Source of the DNA: Terriglobia bacterium | Lineage (GTDB): Bacteria; Acidobacteriota; Terriglobia; UBA7540 | Assembly: GCA_030042795.1 (NCBI GenBank) | Contig: JASHYZ010000078.1 | Span: 1-10,893 of the forward strand | Length of the DNA stretch: 10,893 bases | Direction: 5' to 3' | In this document: one piece after another, positions 6,850 through 10,893 of the stretch | Position numbering within the stretch: the first letter of the stretch is position 1 | How the letters are laid out: the number at the start of each line of letters is the position of its first letter | Made by a program: the position numbers and the translations under genes | The notes under the pieces: generated by a model | The model's input: the letters and a program-made list of their open reading frames with translations, nothing else | Database searches by the model: none | What the model was told of the DNA's origin: nothing

Positions 6850-7017
6850 TTAAGTCCTTGTGCTACAGAGAGTGGAAAGACCGCGGTAAACCTTCCGTTT
6901 CCGCATCTCGTGGAGCAGCGTCACGGCGATGCGCGCGCCCGTGCAGCCGATAGAATGGCCCAGCGCGATGGCGCCGCCGTGCTGTCCGACACCGCGAGAA
7001 ATCTCGGCTGCTGTCAC
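6850..7017 (-). pseudogene. C-terminal thiolase (acetyl-CoA acyltransferase) fragment
   Basis: Read on the minus strand, this 55-codon frame contains [16 protein letters not shown], then VTLLHEM and RGLSTLC, which is the conserved C-terminal region of thiolases (compare [16 protein letters not shown]...LVTLLHEM...GLATLC in the AtoB/FadA type). The catalytic His of the GH(P/S) motif is kept. The final C.GGG.G motif with the second catalytic Cys is missing: after LSTLC the frame reads STRT and stops in the dispersed repeat. The N-terminal 85 percent of the enzyme is absent. Its first codon, a GTG at 7017, overlaps the stop of the isomerase-like gene as GTGA, which would permit translational coupling but is probably accidental; clear similarity starts only at the GGAIAL segment. 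It cannot be an active thiolase and is best read as a gene relic. Confidence 0.75.
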
Positions 7018-7952
7018 AAGTAACGAATGAGCTCGTCCACCACTGCCTGAACGCCGTCGTAGGCGTCGCTACTGCCCTCGTACTCAATAGAATAGATGCC
7101 TTTGAATGCCGCATTCTTCGCAATCTCGATGCACTTCTGAAAATCGAATGCCGTCTCGTTCCCATTGGCATCCAGGGTGAGGCCCTTGGCGTGGCAAACC
7201 GTCCGGGCGTAGGGGAATAGCAGGGGCAATCCACGCAAGCGCGTTTCGTTATCGGGAAAGTTCCCGAAGTCCGGCAGGGCGCCAATGAACGGCCCGCCGA
7301 CGGCGTGGAATACTTGCACCAGCGCCTCGGGGTGCTGGGAACCGATTTCGCCGTGATTTTCGATGAGCACGGCCACATTCTTCGCGCGGCCGTAAGCGGC
7401 GAGCTTGCGGTACGAGTCGATTGTCACAGTCAGGTCATCCGGATTGAAGCCGCCCGGGTCGCATCGCACTGAACGGGCGCCAAGTTGCTTTGCGATATCA
7501 ATCCATTTCCCTGAGGCATCGATGGCCGCGTCGCGCACCGCGGCGTCGGGATCCGAAAGCCCTCCGCCGTGCCAGATTTCCGGAATGTCGACCGGGATGT
7601 TAATCAGTCGTGAGCGGACGCGCACCAGGTTGGCTTTCAGCTCCTGCAAGTAGGCTGGCTCGACGGAGGCAAAGTGCGGAGCCACAAATTCAAGGTTGTG
7701 TACCTTGTAACGGTCCGCGATCATTTCCGGAAAATCGAGCAAGGCCATCGGCTCGGACGGAGAGCTCACAGAGCTGTCGCGGGTGCTTTGAAAATGGTTA
7801 TGGAAACTCCAGGAAGAGATACCAACGCGGTCGAGCTGGCTCACCGCCTGTGGTGCGTGGTGAGCGGCGTGACGGTGGTGGGACTGAGCGAAGGCCACCC
7901 GGCCGGCCGCGGCGGCTCCGCCTATGAGGGCTAAGAAACCACGTCTTTTCAT
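7014..7952 (-). CDS. Tat-exported sugar phosphate isomerase/epimerase-like TIM-barrel protein
   Basis: The 312-residue protein opens with [20 protein letters not shown], a twin-arginine signal with the RRxFL core, and a probable cleavage near FAQS (residues 21-24), so it is likely exported folded to the periplasm. A His-rich linker (SHHRHAAHH, 24-32) follows. The rest matches the xylose-isomerase-like barrel (AP endonuclease 2 family): likely metal ligands are Glu198 in LIENHGE, Asp228 in LPDFGNF, His254 in CHAKG and Glu290 in YSIEYEG. Related proteins isomerise or epimerise sugars or inositols, or belong to uncharacterised families frequent in acidobacteria and planctomycetes; the substrate cannot be named. 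Start ATG at 7952 places the signal peptide at the N-terminus, with only a weak ribosome-binding site. The next minus-strand gene upstream is the response regulator, 69 bp away. Confidence 0.85.
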   Translation of the reverse strand: MKRRGFLALIGGAAAAGRVAFAQSHHRHAAHHAPQAVSQLDRVGISSWSFHNHFQSTRDSSVSSPSEPMALLDFPEMIADRYKVHNLEFVAPHFASVEPAYLQELKANLVRVRSRLINIPVDIPEIWHGGGLSDPDAAVRDAAIDASGKWIDIAKQLGARSVRCDPGGFNPDDLTVTIDSYRKLAAYGRAKNVAVLIENHGEIGSQHPEALVQVFHAVGGPFIGALPDFGNFPDNETRLRGLPLLFPYARTVCHAKGLTLDANGNETAFDFQKCIEIAKNAAFKGIYSIEYEGSSDAYDGVQAVVDELIRYL

Positions 7953-8021
7953 GATTTGCTACCGGCAACCAACTGCGCGAGGCGGTGAAGTAAACCCGGC
8001 CCGTGAAAGAGTAGTGGGGTG

Positions 8022-8693
8022 TCAATCGCGCCTGACGAGTTCGTGATTGAGGGCGAATAACGCGAGCTCAAGCCGGCTGGAAACTCCCAGCTTATCGAAA
8101 ATGCTGCTCAAGTGATGCTTCACGGTGTGTTCGCTGATCTGAAACCGGCTTGCAATGTCCTTATTGGAATAGCCCGCCACGACGGTTTCAACAATTTCCA
8201 ACTCGCGCTCGGTCAGGTCAAAGTTGTCGTGGGGCCGCGAATCCACGGGAGAAACCACAGAACGGAGGGCCTCAATAAGGCCGCCGACGGTCTCTCGCGC
8301 CACCCAATACTGACCGGCCATCACGCTGTGAAGGGCTTCGGGCAGCACTTCGACAGCAGAATCCTTCAGGACTACGCCGCGCGCGCCGAGCTTTAATGCC
8401 TCCACAAGCTGGAACTTGTCGATGGCAGCCGTTAGCACGATGGCGTGAGCCGGGGAGCCTGAACTCGCCAGCTCGCGCAGCGCCTCCAGTCCATTGCGCC
8501 GGGGCATCGCGAGATCAAGCAACAGGACGTCCGGGCGCAGTTCGCGCGTCTTCCGAACCGCCTCAGAGCCATCGCCGGCTTCACCGACAATAGCGAACCC
8601 ATTCGCGGATTCGATCAGCTTCCGCACGGAATCGCGAAACGTCACGTGATCGTCCGCAATCACGATGCGGCAAGAATTTGATTTTCGGGCCAT
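8022..8693 (-). CDS. NarL/LuxR-family two-component response regulator
   Basis: The 223-residue protein has a receiver domain (about residues 8-125) and a C-terminal LuxR-type helix-turn-helix (about 158-217). Receiver residues are Asp14/Asp15 in IADDH, the phosphoacceptor Asp60 in VLLLDLAMP, Thr88 in VLTA and Lys110 in VVLKD. The DNA-binding part shows LTERELEIVETVVAGYSNKDIA and SEHTVKHHLSSIFDKLGVSSR. It should dimerise when phosphorylated by a histidine kinase and control transcription; targets are unknown. I chose the ATG at 8693 because MARKSNSCRIVIADDH brings the receiver to the normal distance from the N-terminus; the longer frame to 8855 adds residues without family features. No histidine kinase is visible in the window, so its partner is elsewhere. 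It may share a transcript with the exported isomerase-like gene, 69 bp downstream. Confidence 0.93.
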   Translation of the reverse strand: MARKSNSCRIVIADDHVTFRDSVRKLIESANGFAIVGEAGDGSEAVRKTRELRPDVLLLDLAMPRRNGLEALRELASSGSPAHAIVLTAAIDKFQLVEALKLGARGVVLKDSAVEVLPEALHSVMAGQYWVARETVGGLIEALRSVVSPVDSRPHDNFDLTERELEIVETVVAGYSNKDIASRFQISEHTVKHHLSSIFDKLGVSSRLELALFALNHELVRRD

Positions 8694-9043
8694 CGGAATT
8701 CTGGCAGAGAACGCCGGTCTCCAGGCCAAGCGTGAACAGCGCCACACTGGGCCTTGGCCTTCTTCAGGACGTCGCGAAGATAATCGCTCCCCTGCTGATA
8801 CTTTAACAACCGGTAGTCCAAACGCTCTCGGCTGATGCAGGAAGCGTGGCCACAAAGCACTGCGGGTTCGTCAGGCTCACTACCCCAACCTAACTTTCAA
8901 CTTACCACCGAGGAACGCGACTTGCCTCCCGGGACTCCCAACCGGGACCTGGACTATGTTACCACCAACTCTGCCCGAAAGCGGAGCACTATCTCTGCTA
9001 CTATCAGGACCGTAGATGAGAAAGGTCAGACTGGAGACACGCC
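8694..9043. other. Divergent interval between response regulator and esterase genes
   Basis: The two genes point away from each other, so both promoters should lie here, but I find no convincing -35/-10 pair. On the minus strand a frame open from about 8887 to 8660 (GTG at 8860) overlaps the regulator start; its composition is protein-like but I recognise nothing in it and it lacks a ribosome-binding site. The word TTACCACC occurs twice (8902-8909 and 8959-8966). Nothing else stands out. Confidence 0.5.
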
Positions 9044-10126
9044 ATGCGAGGCTCAACACACCCCCACGCCGCCGGGATGGCGGCAAGCGTAGCAGTAACA
9101 CTGCTCATGGCACTGCCGCCGGCAGTGATCGCCCAGCAAACTCAGCCGGCATCCGTTCCGCAGACGGATACTTGCACAGTCGACGCAGATGGCACGGCAC
9201 ACATTACGCGGGTTATTCCAGTGCCCGGCACCATCAGCCCGGAAGCGCAGAAGTTCATCTCACGAGTTGGGCCTTCGGGTCCCGAACCCACCCTGGCTGA
9301 ACGGCGGGCTCACACCGACGCGTTCCGCATCAGCAGGGCCGCGGAGGCTCGCAAGCTGTATCCCGTGGAGGTTGAGAGCAAGACTATTGGTGGCGTCCAG
9401 TGCGATGTGATCACACCGCCAAAAGTTCAGAACGCCGGGCGCGTGCTGATTAATGTTCACGGCGGCGGCTTCAACTCGGACTCGGGCTCGCTCGTTGAGG
9501 GTATCCCGATCGCAAATCTGAGTCACACCACGGTGGTCTCGGTGTATTACCGTCTCGCTCCTGAGCATCCCTTTCCTGCCGCCGTGGACGACACCGTGGC
9601 AGTGTACAAGGAGCTTCTGAAAACCTACAAACCGGAAAGGATGGGCCTGTTCGGAACCTCGGCGGGCGCCATCCTCACAGCCGAGGTCGCAGTCGCCTTG
9701 CGGCGCGACGGCCTGCCGTTGCCTGCCGCGCTGGGCGTCTTTTCGGGTACCGGGGACCTGAGCCAGCCCGGGGATTCCCAGGCGCTCTACAGCGTGCAGG
9801 GACTCGGCGGCCACCTCGAACCGCCATCGCGGCAGCCCCATGAGAACGGCTATATAGGAACTGCCGATCCTAGAGACCCCGTGCTCTCGCCCCTTTACGC
9901 AGACCTGCGCGGTTTCCCGCCCACGCTCTTTGTCACCAGCACGCGCGACCTGCTGCTGAGCGGGACCACCATCCTACATCGCGCTTTTTTGCGCGCGGGC
10001 GTCGACGCGCAGCTTGTGGTTTTTGAGGCGTTGCCGCACGCCTTCTGGTATGACTATCACCTGCCGGAGACCCAGGAAGCGCTGGACATCATGGCGAAGT
10101 TTTTCGACGCCAAGCTCGGGCAATAG
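9044..10126 (+). CDS. Secreted alpha/beta-hydrolase esterase, hormone-sensitive-lipase family
   Basis: The 360-residue protein starts at an ATG with GGAG 7 bases upstream and carries a hydrophobic signal peptide ending VIAQQ (cleavage near residue 30), so it is probably periplasmic or secreted. The fold is that of family IV bacterial esterases: oxyanion-hole motif HGGGF (139-143), [13 protein letters not shown] (168-180), nucleophile elbow GTSAG with Ser206, acid Asp302 in [10 protein letters not shown], and His332 in LPHAFW. It should hydrolyse short-chain acyl esters; the natural substrate could be an acetylated sugar or another ester, which the sequence does not settle. The N-terminal cap region (about 60-110) is typical for the family. 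It lies 80 bp upstream of galT on the same strand, separated by a GC hairpin, so the two may or may not be co-transcribed. Confidence 0.9.
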   Translation: MRGSTHPHAAGMAASVAVTLLMALPPAVIAQQTQPASVPQTDTCTVDADGTAHITRVIPVPGTISPEAQKFISRVGPSGPEPTLAERRAHTDAFRISRAAEARKLYPVEVESKTIGGVQCDVITPPKVQNAGRVLINVHGGGFNSDSGSLVEGIPIANLSHTTVVSVYYRLAPEHPFPAAVDDTVAVYKELLKTYKPERMGLFGTSAGAILTAEVAVALRRDGLPLPAALGVFSGTGDLSQPGDSQALYSVQGLGGHLEPPSRQPHENGYIGTADPRDPVLSPLYADLRGFPPTLFVTSTRDLLLSGTTILHRAFLRAGVDAQLVVFEALPHAFWYDYHLPETQEALDIMAKFFDAKLGQ

Positions 10127-10156
10127 GGGAGCGGTGTCGCCTGGTTGAAGCGGCGC

Positions 10157-10180
10157 TGGGAGCGCGGGCGTCCCGCCCGC
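10157..10180. repeat. GC-rich hairpin, REP-like
   Basis: GCGGGC (10164-10169) and GCCCGC (10175-10180) form a 6-bp GC stem around GTCCC, within CTGGGAGCGCGGGCGTCCCG. I know this word as a dispersed intergenic sequence in acidobacterial and planctomycete genomes. It sits between the esterase stop and galT and has no T run, so a terminator role is only possible. Confidence 0.45.
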
Positions 10181-10206
10181 CGTTGGTTCGAAGGGGATTG
10201 AAACGC

Positions 10207-10893
10207 ATGGCTTCTCTTGATCTACATGAACGGCCGCATCGCCGCTTCAATCCGCTGACGGGAGAGTGGGTGCTGGTGTCTCCGCATCGCACCCAGAGAC
10301 CTTGGCAAGGCCTGCTCGAAAAGCCCGCTTCGGCGCGGGAGCCGCAATATGACCCGAATTGCTACATGTGTCCGGGCAACACCCGGGCCACCGGCGCCCG
10401 CAATCCGGCGTACACCAGCACCTTCGTTTTTGACAATGATTACCCGGCCTTGCTTCCCGATACGCCGGAGGCTGATGAAAGCCACCCGGAGGCGTTGCTG
10501 ACGGCGCGCCCCGAGCGGGGGATCTGCCGGGTGGTTTGCTTTTCGCCTCGACATGACCTCACCATCGCCGGCATGGAGCCTGCTGACCTCCGCCGGGTCG
10601 TCGACGTCTGGGCAGATCAATACCGGGAGCTTGGCGCTCTGCCGTTCATTCATCACGTGCAGATCTTCGAGAATCGCGGCACGGCGATGGGCGCCAGCAA
10701 CCCTCACCCGCACTGCCAAATTTGGGCAAACGCGAGTCTCCCCAACGAGCCGGTGAAGGAGCAGGCAGCGCTCGGCGCCTACTTCGCCACCCACGGCTCC
10801 TGCCTGCTGTGCGACTACCTTGCTTTGGAGCGAAGCCGGGGCGAGCGGTTGATCACCGAGAATGATTACTTCTGTGCGTTGGTCCCGTTTTGG
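10207..10893 (+). CDS. galT: Galactose-1-phosphate uridylyltransferase, 3' end cut by window edge
   Basis: The frame is open from the ATG at 10207 to the last base, giving 229 residues of an enzyme usually about 340-350 long. GalT exchanges UMP between UDP-glucose and galactose-1-phosphate in the cytoplasmic Leloir pathway. Visible hallmarks are [17 protein letters not shown] at the N-terminus, the zinc pair Cys52 and Cys55 in CYMCPGN (the same positions as in E. coli GalT), FDNDYPAL (75-82), His116 in [27 protein letters not shown] with the catalytic HPH triad (His167, Pro168, His169; His169 would take the uridylyl group), and the later LCDYL. The E. coli enzyme has Gly where this one has Cys170 after HPH. 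AAGGGG about 11 bases upstream is a possible ribosome-binding site. Other Leloir genes would be expected, if clustered, beyond the right edge. Confidence 0.95.
   Translation, partial: MASLDLHERPHRRFNPLTGEWVLVSPHRTQRPWQGLLEKPASAREPQYDPNCYMCPGNTRATGARNPAYTSTFVFDNDYPALLPDTPEADESHPEALLTARPERGICRVVCFSPRHDLTIAGMEPADLRRVVDVWADQYRELGALPFIHHVQIFENRGTAMGASNPHPHCQIWANASLPNEPVKEQAALGAYFATHGSCLLCDYLALERSRGERLITENDYFCALVPFW

Noticed and set aside
6863..7378. Minus-strand frame of 171 codons across the isomerase-like gene end
   Set aside because: It is out of frame with both the isomerase-like gene and the thiolase relic, and is arginine- and serine-rich without motifs.
10222..10794. Minus-strand frame of 190 codons inside galT
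   Set aside because: The plus-strand frame carries all GalT signature motifs; this one is its antisense shadow.

Overview
The window looks like chromosomal DNA of a soil or sediment bacterium, most likely an acidobacterium. This is inferred from gene content alone: a GloVer-type tandem-repeat secreted protein, a PD40/TolB-like propeller tail ending in the LRDAGIQEIYALD style, a Tat-exported isomerase-fold protein, and dispersed 'CACAGAG' palindromic repeats. No rRNA, tRNA, CRISPR array or recognisable transposase was seen.

Left part (1-3376, plus strand): a 5'-cut phage-tail-fibre-like protein carrying a DTLTNKTL motif; a secreted GloVer repeat protein whose last repeat is broken by two single-base shifts; and the C-terminal tail of a PD40 beta-propeller protein that has lost its N-terminus. 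Bases 3377-3735 carry no gene but hold a well-formed sigma70-type promoter and a strong ribosome-binding sequence with no proper gene behind them. The region reads as decayed accessory DNA.

Middle part (3736-8693, minus strand): a complete zinc-dependent alcohol dehydrogenase; a 480-bp gene-free stretch dominated by inverted repeats; an overlapping pair (Trm112-like zinc-ribbon protein, then a GT9 heptosyltransferase-like enzyme) that probably serves cell-envelope glycan synthesis; a second piece of the repeat material next to a stranded C-terminal thiolase fragment; a Tat-targeted xylose-isomerase-like TIM-barrel protein; and a NarL/LuxR-type response regulator without a visible sensor kinase.

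Right part (9044-10893, plus strand): a secreted hormone-sensitive-lipase-family esterase, a GC-rich hairpin, and galT (galactose-1-phosphate uridylyltransferase of the Leloir pathway), which runs off the right edge.

The genes do not form one pathway. The intact ones are mostly independent metabolic or envelope units, separated by repeats and gene relics. I see no convincing undescribed multi-gene system. The points most worth a second look are the repeats flanking the glycosyltransferase pair, the relics (thiolase, PD40 tail, broken GloVer gene), and the orphan promoter.
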